DNA of 64,000 nt. Source: Pseudoalteromonas rubra. GTDB taxonomy: Bacteria > Pseudomonadota > Gammaproteobacteria > Enterobacterales > Alteromonadaceae. The first letter of the stretch is position 1. Each line of letters opens with the position of its first letter. Both the position numbers and the translations under genes were made by a program. Location of the stretch: assembly GCF_005886805.2 (NCBI RefSeq), contig NZ_CP045430.1:744001-808000 (forward strand), written 5' to 3'. The notes under the pieces are model-generated. The model did not search any database, was not told the origin of the DNA, and saw nothing but the letters and a program-made list of their open reading frames with translations. Positions 25,321 to 33,995 of the stretch are shown one piece after another.

Positions 25321-27396
25321 TTAGAATGGTCCGGTGGTGATTTGTGGTGTTTGCCACAAGCTAGACCAAACAAAATTGCCGTGCACATAGTAAATATGAT
25401 CGCCATGCAGGACACCCCGATCATCACCTGCCCAGATATACGGAGATACTTCAACGTCGGGTTGCTGCTGCGGCACACTACTGCCCATATACTGTAGCTT
25501 AGGCGTTTCGCCTGTATGTACTTCAAATGCGGCCAGTTCGTTACGCTTATACCAGTTTACAGTGTTGTCACTGTCATTCTCTGTAAGCCAGCTTTCGACA
25601 GGTAAAGTCATTCTGAATACCTGATCACTGTGTTTTAAGTAACTAAAAGCGTGATAGTCGAATTCAACCGGGCTAAACCCGCCACTAAACACTTTTTCAT
25701 CAACCAGTGACGGCGCGCTAATGTCGCTCACATCGAACAAGCTTACTTTGGCACCAACTTCGTCATCAACTTCCAAAGGCCCGTCCAAAAACCAGTCCTG
25801 AACATTTTGGCCGATGCCGATGAGTAAGTCTTCCGACACCGGATGGAGGTATGCAGAATAGCCAGGTATTTCTAATGCGCCCGTGATTTTAGGGTCATTT
25901 TTGTCTGCTAAATCCAGCACATATAAAGGATCAATCTGACGAAAGGTTACGATGTAAGCTTTGTCACCGAAAAAACGCACTGCATAGATGTCTTCTTCAA
26001 CCAGACCATTTTCAGACACTTTTCCGATGGGCGTGGTGCGCGTTTCATTTGGTAGCTGGCTGATCACAGTCAGGTCGTCACCTGTATTTTCCAGCAGATA
26101 GAGCCTGTGCAGTCTGCCATTTTCTTCCGTAAAGCGTGACGTCACCACACGCAAGACCCCTTCATGCTCACTAAATCTCAGGTTACGATTACTACTACCT
26201 AAGCGCCCCGCCACTTTGCCCGAAGCAGCATAATTTACAGCATCTTCTGCCAGCTTAAACTGGTGGATCACTGTCTGTATCGAGTCATTAAATGTGACTT
26301 CTTCCGACTCATAATAATAGCCGTAGAGATACACATTGTTCTGAGACATATAGATCCCCTCAGTGCGACTGGCGATACAAGTTGTCGTTAGCGAACCCGG
26401 ATCGCTCAGTGACACACGAGTCACAGATGTAATGCGGTGATAACCATTCAGCTCTGATGCTTCATCTGGCATATAGCAGGTCGCCGGGTCGACCAGAGGT
26501 CGCTCCGTACCAGTTTTAAGATCCGTCACTTTAGGCAATAACTCAGCGATATCTGTCTCGGTGATTTTTTGATAATTCGCTAATTCCAGATCCTCGCCAT
26601 CTTGCGCAAATCCGTCAAAACTCGCAGAAAACTCACTGATCAAATAGAGTGAATCACCAATAACACGAGAATCAATCAATTCGCCGTCGAAGCGGAGCTG
26701 GTGCGTGATATTGCCCTGCGAAGGATCTTTGACATCAGCCAACGTGAGAGCAAAATCACGCGAGTATAAATAGGGCATGGATGTGTCCACGACATCTGAT
26801 GCTACAGCAGGCTCAATGAAAAAACCGAATTTGTCATTACTCAGCACCACGGCTAGACTACCCTCTTGTAGGTATAGTTGCTGCCTTGCGTAATAATCTG
26901 TACTGGTCACCAAAGTATTGGATGACCCCAACTCACCACTTTCTTCGCGTTTTAAGATCCGCACAGACTGTTTGTGCTCTCCTTCAGCGGCCTGAAAATC
27001 TGCTGTATTTGCAATATACAAATGTGCACCGTCATATTTAACTCTGTCGCTTTCATCAACCGCTTGCTCCTGAACATTAGTGGACGAATACTCAGGTGTT
27101 GCAGCATCCGCAACTGGCGAATCGGCCACCTCATCGCTATCCTGGTGTGCTGTCGTACCTTGAACCAGGTAAACACCATTTTTAAGGTAAGTTGAAAAGT
27201 CTGACGCATTTGCCTTGCGCAACTTTTTGGCGCTGGCCTCGCCGGTAGACAAATCAGGCACTTTGTCGGGGGGTTGTATACCACCATTACCTGGATCCGG
27301 GGTGGAAGTATTGCTGTCACTCCCTCCGCCACATGCGCTGAGCAGCGCTAAAGTAAGCGCAGCAGCACAAAACTTTTGCTGGGTAGAATTTAACAT
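25321..27396 (-). CDS. Secreted beta-propeller lipoprotein
   Basis: 691 residues. A lipoprotein signal peptide ends in the lipobox LLSAC (Cys22), followed by a Gly/Ser/Pro-rich linker. The body contains the repeated hydrophobic strand motifs of the C-terminal beta-propeller family of secreted proteins (YSSTNVQEQAVDESDRVKYD start, VYLYGYYY, YAVRFFGDKAYIVTFRQIDPLYVLDL, LIGIGQNV and VSLFDVSD). Such proteins are lipid-anchored and probably bind or scaffold; no catalytic motif is seen. It is a single gene, convergent with the GNAT operon. Confidence 0.8.
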   Translation of the reverse strand: MLNSTQQKFCAAALTLALLSACGGGSDSNTSTPDPGNGGIQPPDKVPDLSTGEASAKKLRKANASDFSTYLKNGVYLVQGTTAHQDSDEVADSPVADAATPEYSSTNVQEQAVDESDRVKYDGAHLYIANTADFQAAEGEHKQSVRILKREESGELGSSNTLVTSTDYYARQQLYLQEGSLAVVLSNDKFGFFIEPAVASDVVDTSMPYLYSRDFALTLADVKDPSQGNITHQLRFDGELIDSRVIGDSLYLISEFSASFDGFAQDGEDLELANYQKITETDIAELLPKVTDLKTGTERPLVDPATCYMPDEASELNGYHRITSVTRVSLSDPGSLTTTCIASRTEGIYMSQNNVYLYGYYYESEEVTFNDSIQTVIHQFKLAEDAVNYAASGKVAGRLGSSNRNLRFSEHEGVLRVVTSRFTEENGRLHRLYLLENTGDDLTVISQLPNETRTTPIGKVSENGLVEEDIYAVRFFGDKAYIVTFRQIDPLYVLDLADKNDPKITGALEIPGYSAYLHPVSEDLLIGIGQNVQDWFLDGPLEVDDEVGAKVSLFDVSDISAPSLVDEKVFSGGFSPVEFDYHAFSYLKHSDQVFRMTLPVESWLTENDSDNTVNWYKRNELAAFEVHTGETPKLQYMGSSVPQQQPDVEVSPYIWAGDDRGVLHGDHIYYVHGNFVWSSLWQTPQITTGPF

Positions 27397-27548
27397 TGGC
27401 TGTCTCCTTGGGATTAAGTATGTACATAACCTTACTCGAATGCCAAAGAGTTGCTGTTACTACTGCGGTTTGAAATGTTATTTAATGTAACTCTTTCTGG
27501 CAATTAGTAATTTTATTGGTAAAGTACAGATGTTCAGGGTAGGAGTGG

Positions 27549-28541
27549 GTGAAAAAAGTGAAACGTCTGTCAGGTGTGATTGGCTCAGTGTTGTTTAGTG
27601 GTATGGCTTTGGCCAACTGTGATACCCATCCCGAAAACTGCATTGAAGTATCGCAATGGGAGATTTCCGTCGCGCTAGGGGCAGGTGTTGCAACTAACCC
27701 TTTAAAAGATAGCGACCATTCCCCTCTGATCGTATTACCCTATGTGCGCTATTACAGCGACCGGTTTTTCCTCGATAACACAGCTATCGGTTACACCTTT
27801 TTTGACCATCATGCATTTGATGTTAGCTGGATTGCTGAGCTCAATTCTGAACAAGCTTTCTTTAGCCGCTCCCGACCCGGTACGTTATTGCGCTCAAATA
27901 CGCTTTCCCCGGACATCAGCGAACGGATTAACCTACCCCAAACTGATATCAATTCCGGTGACAATGGTGCCGGTGCAGACGGAGGGGACAACGTTAATCC
28001 GCCCAATGAGGTCAGTGTCCAAGTCCCTCTCACCGACGTTGAGCAAAATCCAGAACAGCCTCAACAACCTTCTTTAACCTTTGATGATCTGGCAAAAAGA
28101 AAATGGGCGATCGACAGTGGTATATTGGCGCACTGGTACATCTCTGAACAACAAAAGCTAACAGTAAAATTACTGCACGATGTAAGGGGAATTTATAACG
28201 GGTTTCACGGCTCAGTGGGGTATAGTTACAAATTGCCATTTGGTGACCCCAAATATGCTCAACTCCAGTTTAAGGTGGGCGTCGACTACAAGGACGCAAA
28301 ATTAGGTAGTTATTACTACGGCATTACTGAGAGAGATACCGAACTTACTCACTTTCGTTACCAGGTCGAGAGCACTTTCAATCCTTATATTGGCATAGCA
28401 TATAACCACAAACTGAGCGACAGCTGGCAATTTAAATTCACCGCAAAACATCAATGGCTTGGCTCAAGTATCGCAAACAGTCCTATCGTCGATGAAGATT
28501 ATACAACCTCTGTCTTCATTGGAGGCTTGTATGCATTTTAA
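27549..28541 (+). CDS. MipA/OmpV-family outer-membrane protein
   Basis: 330 residues. The start is a GTG (27549, or 27558) behind AGGAG; a signal peptide ends near ALA (about 22). The MipA/OmpV barrel pattern follows: WEISVALGAGVATNPLKDSDHSPLIVLPYVRYYSDRFFLDNTAIGYTF, and later YNGFHGSVGYSYKLPFG, and it ends in GGLYAF with terminal Phe. Between about 115 and 180 it has an unusual polar insertion rich in Asn, Asp, Gln and Pro, which is probably a surface loop. It is the first gene of an operon with DUF3019 and an RstAB-like pair, and is probably regulated by that pair. Confidence 0.85.
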   Translation: MKKVKRLSGVIGSVLFSGMALANCDTHPENCIEVSQWEISVALGAGVATNPLKDSDHSPLIVLPYVRYYSDRFFLDNTAIGYTFFDHHAFDVSWIAELNSEQAFFSRSRPGTLLRSNTLSPDISERINLPQTDINSGDNGAGADGGDNVNPPNEVSVQVPLTDVEQNPEQPQQPSLTFDDLAKRKWAIDSGILAHWYISEQQKLTVKLLHDVRGIYNGFHGSVGYSYKLPFGDPKYAQLQFKVGVDYKDAKLGSYYYGITERDTELTHFRYQVESTFNPYIGIAYNHKLSDSWQFKFTAKHQWLGSSIANSPIVDEDYTTSVFIGGLYAF

Positions 28542-28929
28542 CTGTGCCCTGTACAGCTTGTCAGTTGGGGCATTTATGTGGTGCACGTTTTCAGTGCAAG
28601 CCACCTCAGAGCCCCCCCCGCTGTTCGAGATAAAACCGCTGGTCTGTATGGTAAAAACGCAAGGACAAACCTGTCAGATGACCATTCGGGTTAATTGGCA
28701 TCACGCCGTACCGGAAAACCTATGCCTGTATCAGGCGAATGCGCGCTTACACTGCTGGGAGAGCAGCAACAAAGGAACAGCCAAGCTAGCTGTCAAACTG
28801 GCACAAAACATGGAGTTTAGTTTGAGGGATACAAATCAAAATACGCTCGCCAAAAAGACTGTCAAAGTCAATGCTGTTGTCAGCACTAAGTATCGCAGGA
28901 AACTTAAAACAGATTGGAGTTTATTCTAA
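28531..28929 (+). CDS. DUF3019 secreted protein
   Basis: 132 residues with a signal peptide ending near VQA (about 26). The mature part has two Cys pairs (PLVCMVKTQGQTCQM and LCLYQANARLHCWES) fitting DUF3019, a small predicted beta-sandwich with disulphides. No function is assigned to the family. The ATG at 28531 is chosen because GGAGG lies just upstream and it overlaps the MipA/OmpV stop. DUF3019, MipA/OmpV and a two-component system recur together in Alteromonadales, pointing to an envelope-stress unit (inference). Confidence 0.78.
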   Translation: MHFNCALYSLSVGAFMWCTFSVQATSEPPPLFEIKPLVCMVKTQGQTCQMTIRVNWHHAVPENLCLYQANARLHCWESSNKGTAKLAVKLAQNMEFSLRDTNQNTLAKKTVKVNAVVSTKYRRKLKTDWSLF

Positions 28930-29618
28930 TGACCAAAGTCATACTGGTAGAAGATGATGAGAGACTGGCTCAGCTCACCGGACAGTTTTTACAAAGTAAC
29001 AATTATGATGTAACCCTGGTACACGATGGGGCACTCGCACCAGAGAAAATCATCAGTGAGCAACCTGATGTAGTGATTCTGGATATTATGCTACCCAATC
29101 TTGATGGCTTCGAAATATGCCGCCGGATCAGACCAGACTACCCAGGGCCTGTGCTATTTCTGACCGCTAAAGACAGTGATTTTGACCATGTCAGAGGCCT
29201 TGAAATTGGTGCCGATGACTATGTAATCAAGCCAGTTGAACCATACGTTTTGCTCGCCAGACTCAACGCACTCCTGCGCCGTCAGGGTAAACAAAATGAC
29301 AGTAAGGATCAATTAACACTCGGCCAGCTGCGCATCGATAAAGCCGCACGTAAAACCTATCTGAGTGAACAGGAAATTGACCTGACAAGTTATGAATTTG
29401 ATCTGCTGTGGGAACTGGCCCGAAACGCTGGTGATACCCTAAGCCGGGAGCACATATATAACCAGGTTGTGGGCAGACCTTATGACGGACTGGACCGTAG
29501 CGTCGATGTCAGGATTTCCCGACTGCGCAAAAAACTCAATGACAACCTGGAACAACCCTACCGGTTAATCACAGTTTGGGGGAAAGGATATTTGTGCTCT
29601 AAATCAGCCTGGGACTAA
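28929..29618 (+). CDS. OmpR-family response regulator, RstA-like
   Basis: 229 residues: receiver with DDE near the start, phospho-acceptor Asp in VVILDIMLPNLDG, Lys in DDYVIKPVEP, and a winged helix ending RLITVWGKGYL. It starts at the ATG at 28929, which shares a base with the DUF3019 stop and has GGAG 9 bases upstream. With the following kinase it resembles RstA/RstB. The targets probably include the upstream outer-membrane genes, but I found no clear RstA box in the 150 bases before the operon. Confidence 0.88.
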   Translation: MTKVILVEDDERLAQLTGQFLQSNNYDVTLVHDGALAPEKIISEQPDVVILDIMLPNLDGFEICRRIRPDYPGPVLFLTAKDSDFDHVRGLEIGADDYVIKPVEPYVLLARLNALLRRQGKQNDSKDQLTLGQLRIDKAARKTYLSEQEIDLTSYEFDLLWELARNAGDTLSREHIYNQVVGRPYDGLDRSVDVRISRLRKKLNDNLEQPYRLITVWGKGYLCSKSAWD

Positions 29619-29624
29619 TACGCG

Positions 29625-30875
29625 ATGCTGCGTTTACTTGTCAGCCTCTATATTGTGGTATTTGCGAGTATCATTGCGATTAACCTAGGCAGTGAGACGA
29701 TATGGCGAAACTGGGTGGAGCAAGCACCTGATGATTTGCGTCACGCGACTCAGGTTGCTAAGAACTACCAGCAGGCACTCACTTACCTGCAGAAACATGA
29801 GCTAGACTCCTACCTCAGAGCACAACCGCAGCTGAGCGTATTTTCATATGAAGATGTCGCTTGGTTACCCGAACAATTGACGGCGCTTAAGCAAGGCGAA
29901 ATCATTACCTCCTTTGATGATGAAGGTAACGCCCTGCTACTTTTCGTTGTTAACGACAGTACCTCTGTCGTTCAGCTCGGTCCATTTGCTCCTGCAAAAT
30001 CAGCTAAAGTGAAGCAATACACCATCAAATTGCTCTCTTATTCCGTGCTGGCACTGTTGCTAGTCATATGGTTAAGACCGCTGTGGATTGACCTGGTACA
30101 ACTCAAGCGTACATCCGAGAAACTCGCATCAGGCTCACTCGACCTGACACCAACCAGATCGCGATTTTCAGCCATCTACACCTTGACTCAGCAAATTGAA
30201 AGAATGGCGTTGAAAACGGCCAGCCTGATGAGCAACCAAAAACAACTGGTCAATGCCGTGTCCCATGAACTAAGAACCCCACTGGCACGTTTAAAGTTTG
30301 CCCTGGCCATGTTGGCACCAAAAGCACCGGAGCAGGTTTCAGCAATGGAAGAAGACGTCACCGAAATGGAAGTACTGATTGACGAGATGCTCAGCTACGC
30401 ACGACTGGAGTTTGCCAATCAGCAACTGCACATGCAGCAATGTGATCTGGCACCGCTGATACTGGATCAGCTTGAAAAACTTGCCCGAACAACTAGCAAA
30501 AACCTGGTGACAGACATTATCAGTGATGTCCCGGTTGAATGCGATCCACATCAGTTAACCCGGGTCATACAAAACCTGTTACAGAACGCTGATAAATATG
30601 GTCAAAGCACCATTCGGGTCACCTTGAGAAGACAGCACAATATGGCTGTTTTTATGGTTGAGGATGATGGCCCCGGCATTCCTGAATCAAAGCGTGAACA
30701 GGTCTTCCAGCCGTTCTCCAGACTCGACAAGAGTCGTAACAAAGATACAGGCGGATTTGGTTTAGGCCTTGCCATTGTCAGCAAAATATTGTCATGGCAC
30801 CACACCGACTGCCAGATTGATGATTCTGAGTTGGGTGGCGCCCGCTTTACGCTCAGGCTGCCACTTGTAGCCTAG
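29625..30875 (+). CDS. Sensor histidine kinase, RstB-like
   Basis: A 416-residue membrane kinase: TM1 at about 3-20, a periplasmic sensor of about 110 residues, TM2 at about 135-155, HAMP, phospho-acceptor His in AVSHELRTPLARLKF (the RstB/CpxA class H box), N box NLLQNADKYG, G1 DDGPGIPE, F box FQPFSRLDKSRN and G2 GGFGLGLAIVSKI. It partners the regulator encoded 6 bases upstream. The stop lies within a short hairpin (TAGCCT/AGGCTA, 30868-30886) that may end transcription against the convergent arfB gene. Confidence 0.9.
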   Translation: MLRLLVSLYIVVFASIIAINLGSETIWRNWVEQAPDDLRHATQVAKNYQQALTYLQKHELDSYLRAQPQLSVFSYEDVAWLPEQLTALKQGEIITSFDDEGNALLLFVVNDSTSVVQLGPFAPAKSAKVKQYTIKLLSYSVLALLLVIWLRPLWIDLVQLKRTSEKLASGSLDLTPTRSRFSAIYTLTQQIERMALKTASLMSNQKQLVNAVSHELRTPLARLKFALAMLAPKAPEQVSAMEEDVTEMEVLIDEMLSYARLEFANQQLHMQQCDLAPLILDQLEKLARTTSKNLVTDIISDVPVECDPHQLTRVIQNLLQNADKYGQSTIRVTLRRQHNMAVFMVEDDGPGIPESKREQVFQPFSRLDKSRNKDTGGFGLGLAIVSKILSWHHTDCQIDDSELGGARFTLRLPLVA

Positions 30876-30887
30876 CAAACAGGCTAA

Positions 30888-31301
30888 TTAGAATTTAACG
30901 GAGCCACGCATCGCTTTGGTTTGCGCCCGCTTATTTTTGCTATCAAGTCGCTTTCGCTGCGAGCTTCGGGTAGGTTTGGTTGCCCGGCGCTTTTTTTCTA
31001 CTTTCGTTGCACTGAGGATCAGCGCCTTCAACCTGGCCAATGCATCCTCACGGTTCTGCTCCTGGGTACGAAAACTCTGCGCTTTAATAACGATCACACC
31101 TTCTTTACTGATACGGCTATCCTGCAAAGCCAGCAATCGCTCTTTGTAAAACGGAGGTAGGGTTGAACGCTGAATATCAAACCGCAGATGAATGGCAGAA
31201 GATACCTTGTTGACATTTTGGCCACCCGCACCTTGCGCTCTGATCGCTGATAATTCAATTTCCCAGGCTGCCAACTCGACATGATTTGATAACTTTAACA
31301 T
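30888..31301 (-). CDS. arfB: Alternative ribosome-rescue factor ArfB (peptidyl-tRNA hydrolase)
   Basis: 137 residues with the class I release-factor catalytic motif GGQ (Gly26-Gly27-Gln28 in RAQGAGGQNVNKVSSA) and a strongly basic C-terminal tail (about 105-137, many Lys and Arg). ArfB enters stalled, non-stop ribosomes, its tail filling the empty mRNA channel, and hydrolyses the peptidyl-tRNA. Length and domain order match E. coli YaeJ. It is a single gene convergent with the kinase gene. Confidence 0.94.
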   Translation of the reverse strand: MLKLSNHVELAAWEIELSAIRAQGAGGQNVNKVSSAIHLRFDIQRSTLPPFYKERLLALQDSRISKEGVIVIKAQSFRTQEQNREDALARLKALILSATKVEKKRRATKPTRSSQRKRLDSKNKRAQTKAMRGSVKF

Positions 31302-31357
31302 AGTGACTACGACTCGTTACTCTGGGGGCTATCATAACAAGTCGCATATACGTTCGT

Positions 31358-32569
31358 CTATCTGGACGCACCAAGACGACTTGCAATCGCAGGGGACACT
31401 CTAGCTGCCCGACAAGCAGGAGCCAGGGTTGCTGCCTGACCCAGTAACATCATGCATACCCCGCCCAGGGCAAAAAATTCAGCGGGCACCGTCGCCAATT
31501 CAAACCAGTTACTAAACTGCATATTCAGTATTATCGCCGCAACACATCCAAGTGCTACGCCAAACAAAGTAAGCAGTGCATTTTCTAACATAAAATAGCC
31601 CACAATCTGCCCTTGTTGCGCGCCAAGTGCACGGCGAATGCCAATTTGTCGAACACGTCGGGTGACAGCAAAACGTGCCTGACCAAATATGCCAAGGGCA
31701 GTAACCAGGGACAAACAACCTACGACCCAAAGCAAGGTCATACTCGCCGCATACTCAGCCTGATAACTTTGCTGTTTAACTTCAGTAAAAGTCATCAACT
31801 CTTCAATCTTCCGGCCATGTCGGCGCATTAAATAATCCGCCGTATTCGCCATCGCCTGAGCCTGTTGGCCCGGTGCGCTGCGCACCAGGTAATAAACGTA
31901 TTCACTGGTTTCTATCACAGGGGCCAACACGCTGTGCTCTACGACCACCCAAAAGCTCCAGGCGGCCTGCAAACTTTTCACCACACCACGCACCTGCTGA
32001 GGCCGTTTATCAATATAAATCGTCTTCCCTACTGCCTGGCGCCAGTCATCCGGATACAATGACTGTGCGAGCGTCTGTGTAATGATGATCTCCGTCGCGA
32101 CGCGAAACCCGTCCGTATCTGCATAGAGCGGGGGTTGTGTAAAGCCCTCTCCGGCAACCAGGGTCAGATCCATCGTCTCTAGCAGGGCATTATCACCCCC
32201 ATAGTATCCACTGAACGTATCGTAGTCTCCGTCGGCCTGAGTGGCGACTTCCAAAAAGCGCCCCCATCCCGATAGCGGAACCCCTGAAGTGACAGACGCA
32301 TTCATAACGCCAGATAACTCTTTCAAAGCCAGCAAGTCTTGCTCAATATCCGCGGCTCTGGCAGCGGCATCGCCCGGTAAGTTGGTGAGAACAAAAAAGG
32401 TATTTTGCTCATCCAATCCACTTGGCCGGGATAATAAGCTTTGCTTTTGCAGTGCCAGATAAGCGGCATTCACCAGGATCATAAAGGTGACGGCAATTTG
32501 CAATACAAACAGCATCGGTGCGGTCCGACTGTGATTCAGCGTTTTGAGAATAGGTAGCAAGTCTCTCAT
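31358..32569 (-). CDS. MacB/FtsX-type ABC transporter permease, second copy
   Basis: About 403 residues with four TM segments in MacB order: TM1 at about 16-40, a large periplasmic domain, and three C-terminal TMs. It has the FtsX motif RQIGIRRALGAQQGQIVGYFMLENALL. The start at 32569 is preceded by GAGGG 8 bases upstream and lies within 13 bases of the stop of the first permease gene, so the two are coupled. No ATPase gene is adjacent. MacB-type systems export peptides, toxins or lipids by mechanotransmission; the substrate is unknown. Confidence 0.85.
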   Translation of the reverse strand: MRDLLPILKTLNHSRTAPMLFVLQIAVTFMILVNAAYLALQKQSLLSRPSGLDEQNTFFVLTNLPGDAAARAADIEQDLLALKELSGVMNASVTSGVPLSGWGRFLEVATQADGDYDTFSGYYGGDNALLETMDLTLVAGEGFTQPPLYADTDGFRVATEIIITQTLAQSLYPDDWRQAVGKTIYIDKRPQQVRGVVKSLQAAWSFWVVVEHSVLAPVIETSEYVYYLVRSAPGQQAQAMANTADYLMRRHGRKIEELMTFTEVKQQSYQAEYAASMTLLWVVGCLSLVTALGIFGQARFAVTRRVRQIGIRRALGAQQGQIVGYFMLENALLTLFGVALGCVAAIILNMQFSNWFELATVPAEFFALGGVCMMLLGQAATLAPACRAARVSPAIASRLGASR

Positions 32570-32579
32570 AAGTTGTCCC

Positions 32580-33914
32580 TCACACACTGTTTAACTGGCT
32601 GGCAGGCTCTATCCGACTGGCTCTAAAGACAGGAAAAAGACCAAAAAACACACTGGCTGATATCGCCACCAACGGCGTCAACACCAGAATATACAAGTCC
32701 ATTTGCATCAAATCGCTGCTCAAGTGCTGATATGCACGACTGCAAATTATGAGACCCAATTGGGCCAGCACCAAGCCCAGAGCACCGCCAAATATCCCCA
32801 TCAACACAGTTTCAACACTGAACTGAATAAAAACCTGTTGCCTGCTCGCCCCCACTGCACGGCGTAACCCAATCTCACCAGCCTTGCCATGAAACTTTGC
32901 CATCATAAGGTTGGTGCTGTTCAATAAACACAGCAATAGAAAACACAATGACAACCCGAGCGCCACCCGGTTATCGTCAGAAATAGCTTCGCGATCGGCC
33001 AAGTATTCAGTTGGTGTGCTCAGCTTATTGACAATTTTGCGCTGAAAACGTCCCAGCACACGCTGCTCCTGAACGTAGGAATAGAGGAACTCTTCATAAG
33101 CACGACGTTGATTGGCATCTTGTAGTTCCACCCAAAAGTAAACCCAGACACATTCAGATGCCAACAGCGCTTCGAACGAGCTGTCTTGTGGGTCACGCCA
33201 GCATTCAAAAGGCTGTAAGTTTGCAGACCAAAGGGCATTACGCACCTGGGTTTCAAATGGAATGAACACATCTCTAGGCTTGCGAAAAGCATGCATAGCT
33301 TCGCCATAAAAGCGCGGCAAGATTGGCCAGGTGTCCAACACACCGATTACGCGATACTCCAGTGCGCCCAGCGTAATAGACTGACCAACCGAGTTCTGAC
33401 CATTAAACAGCCGTTGATTAACATCAGCACTGATAACAGCCACTTGTTCCCCTCGTCTATCGGCCTCAGCAGACCAGGCAGTACCAAACTTCATGGGGGC
33501 GTTAAAGGCACTGAAGAAGTCCCGACTGGTAGAACGCACCAATGCTGTTTTCGCGTTAGAGTCTGGTTGCCCGGACAGCTTCAACTGATCCCGGTAGCCA
33601 CTAATGGGAATGTGCGACTGGGCACGGTTCGCTCGCCATAAGTTTTGTACGTCCTGAAAAGTAAGATAAGGCGGTACCCGCTCTTCTTCACCCTGACTAT
33701 AATAGGCTTTTTCCGGGCCCCAGCTGTTGAGCTGCACCAAAAACAAGGTATCTGCCTTGCCTGGCACGGGCTCTTGGTTCATCATGTAATTGATGGTGTA
33801 GGTGGTCATCGTCGCAGCAATACCGACCGCAATGGTGACCACAATTAAGGAACTTAATAGTGGAGTCTGTTTGAAGCTTATCCAGGCCAGTTTGAAATAA
33901 TATCTCATCAGCAT
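32580..33914 (-). CDS. MacB/FtsX-type ABC transporter permease, first copy
   Basis: 444 residues: TM1 near 18-38, a periplasmic MacB-like domain of about 250 residues, and three TMs from about 325, with the FtsX motif GEIGLRRAVGASRQQVFIQF. A strong GGAGGA site precedes two candidate starts (33914 and 33908). The pair probably forms a heterodimeric permease. It follows the adaptor gene by 81 bases on the same strand; the ATP-binding subunit is not encoded in the window. Confidence 0.87.
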   Translation of the reverse strand: MLMRYYFKLAWISFKQTPLLSSLIVVTIAVGIAATMTTYTINYMMNQEPVPGKADTLFLVQLNSWGPEKAYYSQGEEERVPPYLTFQDVQNLWRANRAQSHIPISGYRDQLKLSGQPDSNAKTALVRSTSRDFFSAFNAPMKFGTAWSAEADRRGEQVAVISADVNQRLFNGQNSVGQSITLGALEYRVIGVLDTWPILPRFYGEAMHAFRKPRDVFIPFETQVRNALWSANLQPFECWRDPQDSSFEALLASECVWVYFWVELQDANQRRAYEEFLYSYVQEQRVLGRFQRKIVNKLSTPTEYLADREAISDDNRVALGLSLCFLLLCLLNSTNLMMAKFHGKAGEIGLRRAVGASRQQVFIQFSVETVLMGIFGGALGLVLAQLGLIICSRAYQHLSSDLMQMDLYILVLTPLVAISASVFFGLFPVFRASRIEPASQLNSV

Positions 33915-33995
33915 GCTTCCTCCACCTTGTTAAACCCGAGAATAGCGCCGGGTTAGCACGATCATCGTTGTGATCACGCCTTCGCATTGATTAAA

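Noticed and set aside
27397..27548. RstA-box-like sequence before the MipA operon
   Set aside because: TACATAACCTTACT matches the RstA consensus only partly, with several mismatches in fixed positions.
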